Origin: Muricomes intestini
Lineage (GTDB): Bacteria > Bacillota > Clostridia > Lachnospirales > Lachnospiraceae
NCBI RefSeq assembly: GCF_004346165.1
Contig: NZ_SLZZ01000004.1
Span: 62,001 to 126,000 of the forward strand
Direction: 5' to 3'
Length of the DNA: 64,000 nucleotides
Shown here one piece after another: positions 16,698 to 25,853 of the stretch. Position 1 is the stretch's first letter; the number at the start of each line of letters is the position of its first letter. Below the pieces are notes generated by a model that saw nothing but the letters and a program-made list of their open reading frames with translations, had not been told where the DNA came from and made no database searches. Both the position numbers and the translations under genes were made by a program.

Positions 16698-17738
16698 ATG
16701 AAAGGATTCAAAAAGGTTTTAGCAACATCACTTGTGGCTGCCATGGTAACGGTTACGGCAATAGGATGTGGCTCCGACAAGGAAACAAAAGACACATCGG
16801 AGAAAAAAGCTAAAGAGACCTCTGCTGCGGCCGACAGTAAAGCGGAGGATACCGCGGAGGTATTAAAGGGAGGCGGCTCTAATATTATTTACATTATTAC
16901 ACCATCTGTATCTAATCCTGCTTTCAAAGCGGAAGCTGATACAGCAACTGCAAAGGCCAAGGAACTTGGATATGATGTAAAGACAGTATCTCATGATGAT
17001 GACCCGACCAAGCAGACAGAGCTTTTTGACAGTGCAATCTCTGATAAAGCAGCGGCAATCATTTGCGATAATGCAGGTGCAGATGCAACAGTAGAGGCAG
17101 TTCAAAAAGCAAGAGATGCCGGAATACCCACATTTTTGATTGACCGTGAAATCAATGAAGAAGGCGTTGCAATCTCTCAAATCGTTGCTAACAACTATCA
17201 GGGTGCAAAAGCAATCGCTGAAAAGTTTGTAGAGGCAATGGGTGAAAAAGGAAAATATGCTGAGTTATTAGGAAAAGAATCCGATACAAATGCAGGTGTT
17301 CGCTCTTCCGCATTCCATGAGGTAATCGATCAATACCCGGATATGGAAATGGTTGCTCAGCAGACAGCTAACTGGGAAAAGACAGAAGCGTATGACAAAA
17401 TGGAAGCAATCATTCAGGCTAATCCAGATTTGAATGGTGTTGTCTGCGGCAATGATACCATGTTGGAGGGTGTCTGTGCAGCGCTTGCAGCTCATAATAT
17501 GAACCTTCCGGTCATCGGAGTGGATGGTTCTGACGAAGCGGCAGCTTTAATTAAGTCAGGTCAGGCTACAGGAACAGCTCTTCAGCAGTTTGCAGTTATT
17601 GCTGAGATGGCAGTGACTCAGGCAGATGATTACTTGAAAAATGGAAAAACGGGTCTGGATGAAAAACAGCTGGTAGATTGTATTGCAATTACAGCAGACA
17701 ATGTAGATAATTTATCAGCATTTGTCTATACAGAATAA
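16698..17738 (+). CDS. Ribose-type ABC transporter substrate-binding lipoprotein
   Basis: 346 residues. The signal peptide ends in lipobox TAIGC, then a charged low-complexity linker to about residue 60. The mature part is a Peripla_BP_4 sugar binder: IIYIITPSVSNPAFKAEAD, AAAIICDNAGADATVEAVQKA, IPTFLIDREI, and VVCGNDTMLEGVCAALAAHN. An AGAGGAGG site precedes ATG. It follows the transketolase genes by 75 bp and precedes a repeat copy and the DUF2291 gene; permease and ATPase genes come later in the same direction, so all should act as one importer. Confidence 0.88.
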   Translation: MKGFKKVLATSLVAAMVTVTAIGCGSDKETKDTSEKKAKETSAAADSKAEDTAEVLKGGGSNIIYIITPSVSNPAFKAEADTATAKAKELGYDVKTVSHDDDPTKQTELFDSAISDKAAAIICDNAGADATVEAVQKARDAGIPTFLIDREINEEGVAISQIVANNYQGAKAIAEKFVEAMGEKGKYAELLGKESDTNAGVRSSAFHEVIDQYPDMEMVAQQTANWEKTEAYDKMEAIIQANPDLNGVVCGNDTMLEGVCAALAAHNMNLPVIGVDGSDEAAALIKSGQATGTALQQFAVIAEMAVTQADDYLKNGKTGLDEKQLVDCIAITADNVDNLSAFVYTE

Positions 17739-17740
17739 CT

Positions 17741-17807
17741 TGATACCAGGGTCAAAAGGTCATGCGTTTCATGCTTGCATGAAAAAGCATGACTTTCGAC
17801 CCCAACA
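17741..17807 (-). repeat. Miniature inverted-repeat element, short form, copy C
   Basis: TGATACCAGGGTCAAAAGG starts 3 bp after the stop of the binding-protein gene, followed by the CATGCGTTTCATGCTTGCATG core. The right end is altered (CGACCCCAACA in place of GGGACCCCTACATCA) and no target duplication is seen, so this copy is worn or truncated. Forms a long hairpin in the mRNA between two operon genes. Confidence 0.75.
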
Positions 17808-17844
17808 TTGACAGAAAATTGGAGTATTGAACTGTAACAAAGGG

Positions 17845-17873
17845 CAGGGAAGCATGTCAAACACGCTTCCCTG
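17845..17873 (+). other. Stem-loop before the DUF2291 gene
   Basis: CAGGGAAGC (17845-17853) pairs perfectly with GCTTCCCTG (17865-17873), followed by TTAAAA. It may end part of the transcription after the binding-protein gene, giving more binding protein than transporter. Confidence 0.6.
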
Positions 17874-17916
17874 TTAAAACACGGTCTTTGCCTCAAAGGA
17901 CTTGAAGGAGGACGCT

Positions 17917-18570
17917 ATGAAAAAGCGTATGATAACTCTCGGACTTGCGGTTGCGCTTACTGCAGCTGTTATGCTGACGGGGTGTGGAATTGTAAAAGTC
18001 GTTAAAATAGGAGAAGAGGGGAAATATACCGGAGAAACAGCTTTTAATGCCGGAGATGATGTGGCGGCTATATGGGAGTCGTCGGCTCTTCCGGAATTGA
18101 ATGAAACAGCGGTGGATTTGAAAGACCTTTTGACAGAGTCAAAAGGAAACTTAGCAACACTAGCTGATAAATATGGAAAGTATTCTATGGGTAATTCAGG
18201 TGAACTAAGCTATGTAGTAAAAGGAACCGGCAAGGTTGAAGAAGTAAATACTGAGTCTCAGGCAGGTTACATGGCAGTGGAGCTGGATGGGTATACAGGT
18301 CCGGAAACCATAAAGATCCAGATAGGACCTGTATACAAGGGGTCTTCTATTCGTGACACCTTAAGTTTTATTAAGTTTGGCGATTATAAGAACCAGGAGG
18401 AATGGGCGGCAGTATCACAAAGTATTAATCAAGTGGTGGCAAAAGATGTCGTAGAACCGGCAAAACCTGATTCCCTTATGGATAAGAATGTTTCTTTTAT
18501 AGGAGCGTTTACGGTATCAGCAGGAAACACAGATGTGCTGATTACCCCTGCCACTCTGGAAGTGAAGTAA
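17917..18570 (+). CDS. DUF2291-family lipoprotein
   Basis: 217 residues from ATG 17917, selected for GAAGGAGG just upstream; a TTG at 17902 lies before that site. It has a lipoprotein signal ending MLTGC. I place it in DUF2291 from the overall pattern (YTGETAFNAGDDVAAIWES near the N-terminus; FIKFGDYKNQEEWAAVSQSIN towards the C-terminus), a family often encoded beside ribose-type ABC transporters. No catalytic motif is apparent. It probably sits outside the membrane and helps the transporter or senses its ligand; function unproven. Confidence 0.7.
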   Translation: MKKRMITLGLAVALTAAVMLTGCGIVKVVKIGEEGKYTGETAFNAGDDVAAIWESSALPELNETAVDLKDLLTESKGNLATLADKYGKYSMGNSGELSYVVKGTGKVEEVNTESQAGYMAVELDGYTGPETIKIQIGPVYKGSSIRDTLSFIKFGDYKNQEEWAAVSQSINQVVAKDVVEPAKPDSLMDKNVSFIGAFTVSAGNTDVLITPATLEVK

Positions 18571-18588
18571 TTTGCTGCCAAGTCAAAG

Positions 18589-18642
18589 ACCCCGCAGCAA
18601 GCTGACGGGGCATCAGACTTGCAGCGCAGCAAGCTGCGGGGT
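18589..18642. repeat. GC-rich inverted repeat between DUF2291 and ATPase genes
   Basis: ACCCCGCAGC (18589-18598) and GCTGCGGGGT (18633-18642) are perfect inverted arms, with further CAGC/GCTG units inside. Much richer in G+C than the neighbouring genes. Adjacent to another repeat (18663-18711). Confidence 0.65.
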
Positions 18643-18662
18643 ATTTGACCCTCGCGGCAGTC

Positions 18663-18711
18663 GCCAAATGGAAATGCAAGCATTTCCGCTTGGCTCGTTG
18701 CTCGCGGGAAT
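18663..18711 (+). repeat. Dispersed palindromic repeat, copy 1 of 2
   Basis: GCCAAATGGAAATGC and GCATTTCCGCTTGGC form a hairpin, followed by TCGTTGCTCGCGGGAAT. Almost the same block occurs inverted at 41060-41107, 22 kb away. It lies 20 bp before the ATPase gene within the sugar operon. Confidence 0.8.
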
Positions 18712-18731
18712 AAAGAAGGAGAGAATGAACG

Positions 18732-20288
18732 ATGGGTGAAAACTACAAATGCAGAGATGATGTATTTCTCCATGCAGAAAAGATTAGTAAGATTTACCCC
18801 GGCACAAAGGCGCTTGATGAGGTGTTCTTTGACCTGCTCAAGGGAAAAGTGAATGTGCTTATTGGAGAGAATGGGGCAGGAAAATCTACCCTGATGAAGA
18901 TGATTGCAGGAATCGAACAACCCAGTGAAGGAACAATGTACATCGAGGAACATGAGGTATACTTTAAAAACACAACAGAGGCCAGAAAATGCGGGATAGG
19001 TATTATACACCAGGAGTTGAGTCTGTTCCCCAATTTAAATGTATATCAGAATATTTATATGAATAAGGAAAAGACCAAGGGCGGGGTTGCCCTGGACAAT
19101 AAGGCACACATGGAGGGAGCAAGAAAGGTTCTGGAGCGATTAGAACATCCTCTAAATCTAGAGGCAAAAGTGGAAGAACTGCGTGTCGGGCAACAGCAGA
19201 TGATTGAAATTGCCAGAAATCTGGTGGAAGATGACTTGAAAGTACTGATTATGGATGAACCAACCTCCTCCTTGAGTCAGCAGGAAGTAAAGGTATTATT
19301 TAAAATTATGCGGGAACTTACTGCACAAGGAATTTCTATTGTATATATATCACACAGGCTGGAGGAGATTATGGAAATCGGTGATCATGTAACCATACTC
19401 CGAGATGGAAAATACGTGGCTGATGCGGATGTAGAGGATATAGATGTCCCTTGGATTGTAAATCGGATGACTGGTGGCTCCAAGGCATACCCTAAAAGAA
19501 ACCGTGAAGTGGATTGGAGTAAGATTGAAGATGTGTTGGTGGTAAAGGATTTGTGCCTGCCTAAAGCAGGGGGTGGTTATCTTGTAGACCATCTCAATTT
19601 TGATCTAAAAAAGGGTGAAGTACTGGGAATCTATGGCTTGATGGGAGCCGGAAGAAGTGAAGTGTTTGAATGCCTCATGGGACTCCATCCGGAACACACC
19701 GGAGAAGTGTTGATGAATGGGGAAAAATTGAATATAAAATCCATATCACAGCAAATTGATAATGGTTTTGCTTTAATTCCCGAGGATAGACAAAGCCAGG
19801 GATTGGTACAGACGCTTGATATTGAGAAAAACTGCGCTCTATCAGCCTTGAAGCATTATAAGAAAGGGCCTTTTCTTAACAATAGGCTGGAAGAACAAAA
19901 AGTAGAAAGTCAGATTAAAGATATACATATAAAAGTGGCGGATAAAAAGCTGCCTATCCTTTCCTTGTCGGGTGGGAATCAGCAGAAAGTTGTTATCGGA
20001 AAGGGCATTCTCACTGATCCTAAAATTCTGTTAATGGATGAACCCAGCCGTGGAATAGATATAGGTGCAAAGACAGAGGTGTTTGATATTATTAACAAAT
20101 ATGCAAGTCAGGGCCTGTCTATTATAGTTATTTCTTCAGAACTGCAGGAGATTGTGTCGATTGCGGATCGGGTCATCGTATTGTCCAATGGTTTGAAAAC
20201 GGGAGAATTTTACGGTGATGAGATACAGCAGGATACATTAGTGCTGGCTTCCTACAAGGGCCATCATAAAGAGGAAAAGGAGAGTTAA
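18732..20288 (+). CDS. Ribose-type sugar ABC transporter double ATPase
   Basis: 518 residues, two fused RbsA/MglA-type domains. Domain 1: Walker A GENGAGKST, signature LRVGQQQ, Walker B VLIMDEPTSSL. Domain 2: GLMGAGRSE (the usual altered P-loop of this family), signature LSGGNQQ and ILLMDEPSRGID. Unlike the ATPase at 3015-4544, its second Walker B keeps both acidic residues. Start ATG has AGAAGGAGA before it. It couples to the permease 5 bp downstream. Confidence 0.9.
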   Translation: MGENYKCRDDVFLHAEKISKIYPGTKALDEVFFDLLKGKVNVLIGENGAGKSTLMKMIAGIEQPSEGTMYIEEHEVYFKNTTEARKCGIGIIHQELSLFPNLNVYQNIYMNKEKTKGGVALDNKAHMEGARKVLERLEHPLNLEAKVEELRVGQQQMIEIARNLVEDDLKVLIMDEPTSSLSQQEVKVLFKIMRELTAQGISIVYISHRLEEIMEIGDHVTILRDGKYVADADVEDIDVPWIVNRMTGGSKAYPKRNREVDWSKIEDVLVVKDLCLPKAGGGYLVDHLNFDLKKGEVLGIYGLMGAGRSEVFECLMGLHPEHTGEVLMNGEKLNIKSISQQIDNGFALIPEDRQSQGLVQTLDIEKNCALSALKHYKKGPFLNNRLEEQKVESQIKDIHIKVADKKLPILSLSGGNQQKVVIGKGILTDPKILLMDEPSRGIDIGAKTEVFDIINKYASQGLSIIVISSELQEIVSIADRVIVLSNGLKTGEFYGDEIQQDTLVLASYKGHHKEEKES

Positions 20289-20293
20289 ATATT

Positions 20294-21346
20294 ATGGTAT
20301 CGAAACAAAGATCAGGAAATAATAGATTGGCAATGACTCTTTTGAAGGGGCGTACATTTATTGTATTAGTTATTTTACTTATATTTTTTAGTATTACAGC
20401 AAATAATTTTTTGAGTGCAGGGGCACTCCTGACTGTAGCAAAACATGTGGCTCTATATGGAATTTTGGCAATTGGTATGACATATGTTATCATTACCGGA
20501 GGCATTGACTTATCTGTGGGCTCAATAGCGGGGCTTGCCGGAATGCTTGCTGGAGGTCTTATTGAGGAAGGTCTTACTCTCAAAGTCTTTGGCGTGACAT
20601 TATACTTCAGTATACCGATGATTGTGTTAATCACAGTCTTAATTGGGGCGCTTATGGGTATGGTGAACGGAATTATTATTACGAAATTTAACGTAGCTCC
20701 ATTTATTGCAACCTTGGGTACGATGTATATCTGGAGAGGCTTTGCAAATATTCGTTCTGACGGTAAAACGTTTTCAAAGCTAGCGGGGAACAAGGGGCTC
20801 GGAAATACTGGTTTTGAAGTGTTTGGGCGAAATATAACAGGAACCTCGATTCCTGCAGGCGTAGTCATTCTTGTCTTGATTGCCATTGTAGCTGGCCTGA
20901 TTTTGAAAAAAACACCATTTGGATGGCATGTATTGTCCATCGGGGGAAATGAGAGGGCATCTAAGCTTTCTGGGATCAAGGTGGACAGGGTAAAAATATG
21001 GGTGTATGCATTTTCGGGTTTTTGCTCAGCTGTTGTGGGTATTATTGCTACATCCCAGCTGGTATCGGCCACACCAAAAACTGGGGAGTCATGGGAAATG
21101 AATGCTATAGCAGCATCAGTACTTGGCGGAACCTCCATGGCAGGCGGCGTGGGTACAATTGGAGGTACAATTGTCGGCGCATTTGTTATCGGTGTCATCA
21201 ATGATGGGATGACAATGTGTGGTGTAACAGAGTTTTGGCAGAAAATTATCAGAGGTCTTGTGATTATACTTGCCGTTATTATTGACCAGGTACAGAGAAA
21301 TCTGCAGGCTAAAATAGCACTTCAGGCCCGCAATGAAAACAAATAA
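20294..21346 (+). CDS. Ribose-type sugar ABC transporter permease
   Basis: 350 residues, RbsC family, eight to ten membrane segments. Signature loop YVIITGGIDLSVGSIAGLAG near residue 65 and coupling segment IGGNERASKLSGIKVDRVKI. Single permease, so a homodimer is expected, in contrast to the transporter at 701-5543. 18 bp before the ribokinase start. Confidence 0.9.
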   Translation: MVSKQRSGNNRLAMTLLKGRTFIVLVILLIFFSITANNFLSAGALLTVAKHVALYGILAIGMTYVIITGGIDLSVGSIAGLAGMLAGGLIEEGLTLKVFGVTLYFSIPMIVLITVLIGALMGMVNGIIITKFNVAPFIATLGTMYIWRGFANIRSDGKTFSKLAGNKGLGNTGFEVFGRNITGTSIPAGVVILVLIAIVAGLILKKTPFGWHVLSIGGNERASKLSGIKVDRVKIWVYAFSGFCSAVVGIIATSQLVSATPKTGESWEMNAIAASVLGGTSMAGGVGTIGGTIVGAFVIGVINDGMTMCGVTEFWQKIIRGLVIILAVIIDQVQRNLQAKIALQARNENK

Positions 21347-21363
21347 TATTGGGGGATAATGTC

Positions 21364-22242
21364 ATGAAAGTTTTAAATTTTGGATCATTGAATCTGGACT
21401 ATGTATACTCTGTCGATCATATGGTTAAGCCCGGGGAGACCCTGGCTTCCTTTGGCATGAATACATTTTGTGGGGGAAAGGGGCTGAACCAGTCTATTGC
21501 ACTTGCCAGGGCAGGGGTACCTGTATTTCATGCCGGGATGGTGGGGGGAGAAGGAAAACTACTTCTGAAGGCCTGTAAAGAAAGCGGTATAAAGACTGAT
21601 TATATCCGTACAATCCCGGGTCAATCCGGCCACACCATCATTCAGGTGGACAAAGAGGGGCAGAACTGCATTCTGTTGTATGGCGGTGCTAATCGGAGTA
21701 TTACCAGAGAATATGTGGATGAGGTGCTGGGGAACTTTGAAAAGAGAGATATCCTCCTGCTTCAAAATGAAGTGAATCTGCTGGATTACATCATAGACCA
21801 GGCTTATGAACGGGGTATGATGATTATTCTGAATCCATCACCCTATGACAGCGCACTGGATAGCTGCGACTTTAGTAAGATATCTATGTTCCTGCTCAAC
21901 GAAGTTGAAGGAGAGCAGATAACGGGAGAGAATGATGCAGAGAACATGCTGGAGAAATTGCAAGCCATGTATCCCAAGGCCCGTGTTGTGCTGACTTTGG
22001 GCGGAGAAGGCTCTGTCTATCAGTATAAGGAAGAGCGGTACCGTCAGGGGATTTACAAGGTAAAGGCGGTGGATACCACGGCGGCGGGAGATACATTTAC
22101 CGGATACTTTATTTCTTCGGTTATCGACGGGGTGCCTGTGCCGGAAGGACTGGCGCTGGCGGCAAAAGCAGCTGCAATTGCAGTGTCCCGTCAGGGGGCG
22201 GCGGCCTCTATACCGTCGAGAGAAGAAGTTATAAAGGAGTAA
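21364..22242 (+). CDS. Ribokinase-like PfkB-family sugar kinase
   Basis: 292 residues from ATG 21364 (GGGGGAT site upstream; a TTG at 21349 is too early). PfkB fold: N-terminal NTFCGGKGLNQSIALARAG binds sugar and phosphate, and the C-terminal VDTTAAGDTFTGYF carries the catalytic Asp and anion hole in the form seen in ribokinases. It would phosphorylate the primary hydroxyl of an imported pentose or its isomerised ketose. A second kinase of unrelated fold follows immediately, so the pathway may use two phosphorylations or two substrates. Confidence 0.85.
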   Translation: MKVLNFGSLNLDYVYSVDHMVKPGETLASFGMNTFCGGKGLNQSIALARAGVPVFHAGMVGGEGKLLLKACKESGIKTDYIRTIPGQSGHTIIQVDKEGQNCILLYGGANRSITREYVDEVLGNFEKRDILLLQNEVNLLDYIIDQAYERGMMIILNPSPYDSALDSCDFSKISMFLLNEVEGEQITGENDAENMLEKLQAMYPKARVVLTLGGEGSVYQYKEERYRQGIYKVKAVDTTAAGDTFTGYFISSVIDGVPVPEGLALAAKAAAIAVSRQGAAASIPSREEVIKE

Positions 22243-22246
22243 GAAT

Positions 22247-23722
22247 ATGGCAGAACAGTATATCATCAGCATTGACCAGAGTACTCAGGGTACAAAGGCG
22301 TTGCTTTTTGATGAGAAAGGGCATCTGATTAAGCGTATGGACAGATCCCATGAGCAGATTGTGAATACTCAGGGGTGGGTATCCCACAATCCCAGTGAAA
22401 TCTATGCTAATGTTATCGATGTGGTGACCAGGCTCACGGAAGAAGTTGATAAGACGAAGATTATAGGAGTGGGAATTAGCAATCAGCGTGAGACATCCCT
22501 GGCCTGGGACCGGGTGACAGGAGAACCTTTGGGAAATGCCATTGTGTGGCAGTGCGCCAGAGCGGCGGATATTTGTGAACGGGTGGAAAGGCTGGGTGAA
22601 GCTGAGAATATCCGCCGTAGGACAGGCATGAATCTGTCTCCTTATTTCCCTGCATCCAAAATTGCATGGATTCTGGAGAACGTGGATGGGGCAAAGGAAA
22701 AGGCCGACAGGGGAGAAATCTGCCATGGAACTATAGATAGCTGGCTGGTGTTTAAGCTGACCGGAGGAAAGTTTTATAAGACTGATTATTCTAACGCCTC
22801 CAGAACACAGCTATTTAATATTTTTGATTTAAAATGGGATAAGGAAATATGCGGACTGTTTGGAATAGACCCGAAGAATATGGCGGAGGTCTGTGATTCA
22901 GATTCTGATTTTGGAGAGACGGACTTTGAGGGGGTGCTGCCACATACGGTTCCCATTCATGGGGTCCTTGGAGATTCTCACGGTTCACTGTTTGGTCAGG
23001 GCTGCCTTGAACCCGGCATGACAAAGGCCACCTATGGTACTGGTTCCTCCATTATGATGAACGTTGGTGAGACACCGGTTTTGAGTACTCATGGAGTAGT
23101 GACCTCACTGGCCTGGGGAATGGAAGGAAAGGTCAACTATGTGCTGGAGGGAAACCTGAACTATACAGGAGCGGTTATCACATGGTTGAAAGAGGACTTG
23201 AAACTGATTCAGTCTCCCGTTGAGACAGAAGCTTTGGCAGAGAAAGCTGTTCAGGATGATTTTCTCTATCTGGTTCCGGCATTTTCAGGTCTGGGGGCTC
23301 CTTACTGGGACAGTCGTGCCACAGCCTCCATTGTGGGAATGAACCGAACCACCAAAAGAGCGGAGATAGTGAGAGCAGGTGTGGAGTGCATCGCTTACCA
23401 GATTACTGATATTGTCAAAGCTATGAGTCAAGATGCGGGAGTGAAAGTAGGAGAACTCCGCGTGGACGGAGGCCCTACCAAGAATAAATATCTGATGCAG
23501 TTTCAGAGCAACATCGCAGACACCATTGTACAGGTGCCGGATTCTGAAGAATTTTCCGGCATCGGGCCGGCTTATGCAGCCGGCCTGGCACTTGGGATAT
23601 GGGATGAAACTATATTCGAAAATATGAACCGGGTGAAATATGAGCCACAAATGAAGAAAGCCCTGAGGAAAGAAAAATATGAGGGCTGGAAGGCTGCGGT
23701 GAAGACGGTGTTAACAAAATAG
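22247..23722 (+). CDS. FGGY-family kinase related to glycerol kinase
   Basis: 491 residues. Similar to GlpK along its length: IDQSTQGTKALLFD, IGVGISNQRETSLAWD, AIVWQC and GDSHGSLFGQGC. Residues that hold glycerol in E. coli GlpK appear kept (Arg-Glu of NQRET, Trp of IVWQ, Asp of GDS), but the position of GlpK Phe270, in YGTGCFMLMN, reads YGTGSSIMMN here, so Ser replaces Phe and the pocket should be larger. With the isomerase and split transketolase in the same run of genes, a ketose or polyol kinase is more likely than glycerol kinase (inference). A 50-bp near-identical scrap of this gene lies at 32759-32808. Confidence 0.82.
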   Translation: MAEQYIISIDQSTQGTKALLFDEKGHLIKRMDRSHEQIVNTQGWVSHNPSEIYANVIDVVTRLTEEVDKTKIIGVGISNQRETSLAWDRVTGEPLGNAIVWQCARAADICERVERLGEAENIRRRTGMNLSPYFPASKIAWILENVDGAKEKADRGEICHGTIDSWLVFKLTGGKFYKTDYSNASRTQLFNIFDLKWDKEICGLFGIDPKNMAEVCDSDSDFGETDFEGVLPHTVPIHGVLGDSHGSLFGQGCLEPGMTKATYGTGSSIMMNVGETPVLSTHGVVTSLAWGMEGKVNYVLEGNLNYTGAVITWLKEDLKLIQSPVETEALAEKAVQDDFLYLVPAFSGLGAPYWDSRATASIVGMNRTTKRAEIVRAGVECIAYQITDIVKAMSQDAGVKVGELRVDGGPTKNKYLMQFQSNIADTIVQVPDSEEFSGIGPAYAAGLALGIWDETIFENMNRVKYEPQMKKALRKEKYEGWKAAVKTVLTK

Positions 23723-23845
23723 ACGCTGCTCTAACATCAGTTTTATAAATGCATCTTCCTCCAGCCTGTCAAAATGCAAACTAATGTCAGTATCTTTTAA
23801 AGCTTCCCGCAGAGAGGTTTCCGAAATTGTACATCCCTTTATCAT
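23711..23845 (-). pseudogene. Possible remnant of a minus-strand gene
   Basis: A 44-codon ORF on the minus strand (MIKGCTISETSLREALKD...) has protein-like composition and ends inside the kinase stop region. Upstream, another frame reads VECTFSIQKGGGLRVVVT with no start, as if one gene were split by a shift in the GGGAAAAATG run near 23845-23855. I recognise no family. The stretch 23723-24030 otherwise holds the regulator site at 23906-23932 and the promoter region of the histidine kinase gene. Confidence 0.3.
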
Positions 23846-23905
23846 TTTTCCCAGTTCTTCGGGTTACCACAACTCTCAATCCGCCGCCTTTCTGAATTGA
23901 AAAAG

Positions 23906-23932
23906 TGCACTCTACTATGGAGTTGTTGCACT
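23906..23932 (-). promoter_or_regulatory. Paired AGTGCA direct repeats, response-regulator site candidate 1
   Basis: On the minus strand AGTGCA occurs twice 21 bp apart, with CATAGTAG in the spacer and CTTTTTC after the second copy. The same design (AGTGTA, CATGATAG, AGTGCA, ATTTTTC, 21 bp apart) occurs at 27472-27505 before the transporter gene. Two-turn direct repeats suit AraC/YesN-type regulators. It lies about 100 bp before the kinase gene. Confidence 0.55.
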
Positions 23933-24030
23933 TAGTTACGATGATAAGACTTCCTTTATTGTAATAAGGATATTTTTAGCGTATGATTTTAAGAGACATT
24001 ATGGGCAGAATATATATTTAGAGGAAACAG

Positions 24031-25804
24031 ATGATGGGAATAATGAAACGTGTCGGCATAAGTTTTAGGACTCATAGTATACAAAGGAAAATTCTTTTAT
24101 CCTTTAGTATTATATTGGCAGTGAGCTTTACGGTGCTCAGTGCGCTTTCATATATCCTTATTCAGCGGTATGCGAAGGAAACAGCTATCAAGCATTCAGA
24201 ACAGGTACTCTTTCTTGTCTCTGAGAATATCAACCAAATTATTAATTCTATAGAAAATTCCAGCAAACAGGTTGCTTTTGAGTAAGCAGGTAGTAGATTA
24301 TTGCGAAAATGCCGGGAAATTGGGTGAGTATGAGCAAGTTATCAGTGAAGTTAATCTTCAAAAAGGATTGATTGCTAATACTTTAGGCTCGAATTTACTC
24401 ATTTCAAGTATGCTGATATACCCTGAAAAAGGAGATTATCTGTCATTTGGAGAGCAAAAATATATGACAACCAGAGATTATCAGCAATGGGAAGTCTATA
24501 AAGAAGGGATGAAAGCAAAAAAGGCATATTGGCTTGCATCCCGGCAAGTAGATGAGGCATATGGAAAGACAGATATTATTAGTTATACAAGACCAATATT
24601 TTCCAAAGATTTTACAAAACCTGTTGGTCTTTTGGAAGTGCAAATTCTTACGGAAAAAATGGCTTCCAGCTTTCGGGCGTCTGGGAATATCGAAGGAACA
24701 GGGATTTTACTTCTTGACAGTAAAGGAAGGTCAGTTGTAAAGCAGCCGGATGAGCTTGAAGAGAAAAAGTGTGTTTCTGAAGCCGCGAAGCAGCAGATCC
24801 GGCAGGAGAAACAAAGTATACAGTTGACGGTAAAAGATACGGAATATTTGTTGAATTGCATAGGACTGAAGAACGGGTGGATTCTTGTTCATTATCAACC
24901 GATGGACAACCTGACCCGTACTTCCGGCATGGTTGGTATTATCATTCTGTTGTCTGGGGTGCTGGTTCTCTTTCTTATGATTATTTTGTCTCATCCTATC
25001 ACCCGTCAGTTAGTACGTCCGCTTAACGAGGCAATTGACGTTATGAGCAATATGGAAGATAGTATTGAATCTTCAAAGAATGAATATGAGATTACTGCAC
25101 TTTTTGATAACTATAACATGATGATGCGGCGTATCCGCGAGTCTGAGCTAGATACACTAAGGGCACAGATTACACCACATTTTCTATATAACACTTTAAA
25201 TTCAATTAAATGCCGTGCCCTGCTGGACGGAAACCGGGATGTAGCAAAGATGACCCAATGGCTGACAAATTTGTTGGAGCTGTCAATTAATAACCATAAT
25301 GAATACCTTACATTATATGAAGAAATTGACATGCTGCACAGTTATGTAGGATTACAGCAGATGCGTTCTGATAAAATATTTACATTTTCAACTAAGATAG
25401 AACCCGAAAGTTTGGGAAAATGCCTGGTTCCCAAGATGATACTTCAGACACTTGTGGAGAACGCAATTCTACATGGGATAGAGGAGCAAAATGATTCATC
25501 TGTCATAGAAGTTCATTCTTCGCTGCAGGAAGGGATGCTTCATATTGAGGTGACTGACAATGGAGTTGGCATGAGTAAAGAGCGTATTGATGAAATATTT
25601 TCTGGAAGAAAAGAGGACGGAAAGCAGAAAATGAATCGTGTTGGTCTTTATAATGTTGACCAGCGTATAAAACTATACTTTGGCAAAAGTTATGGAATTT
25701 CTATTATCAGTTCGCCGGGGAAAGGAACTGCAGTGATAGTCAGAATGCCTTGTGTTGAAGACCCTAAACTGTTTCGTGGAGAGAAAATCTCAAAAAGAAA
25801 TTAG
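24031..25804 (+). pseudogene. YesM-type sensor histidine kinase, broken by a frameshift
   Basis: Two overlapping frames make one kinase. Frame 1 (24031-24285) gives the cytoplasmic start, first membrane helix (ILLSFSIILAVSFTVLSALSYIL) and the start of the outer sensor domain, ending NSSKQVAFE-stop. Frame 2 (from about 24272) continues with SKQVVDYCENAGKL, the rest of the sensor, a second helix near 24930-24990, HAMP-like region, the His box LRAQITPHFLYNTLNSIK and the ATP-binding NENAILHG/DNGVGM region. One extra base in the TTTT of GCTTTTGAG explains the break: removing a T gives KQVALSKQVVD. Either a real mutation or a sequencing error. The two frames together would give a protein of about 590 residues. 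Confidence 0.85.
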
Positions 25805-25853
25805 GAATAAACCGCTTTTGCCCTAAGCGGGGAGGAAGGAGTGAACTATAAAG

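Noticed and set aside
20173-21201. A 342-codon open frame on the minus strand
   Set aside because: It lies fully antisense to the ABC permease and ATPase end, is rich in Pro/Ile/Thr from reading a membrane gene backwards, and has no ribosome site.
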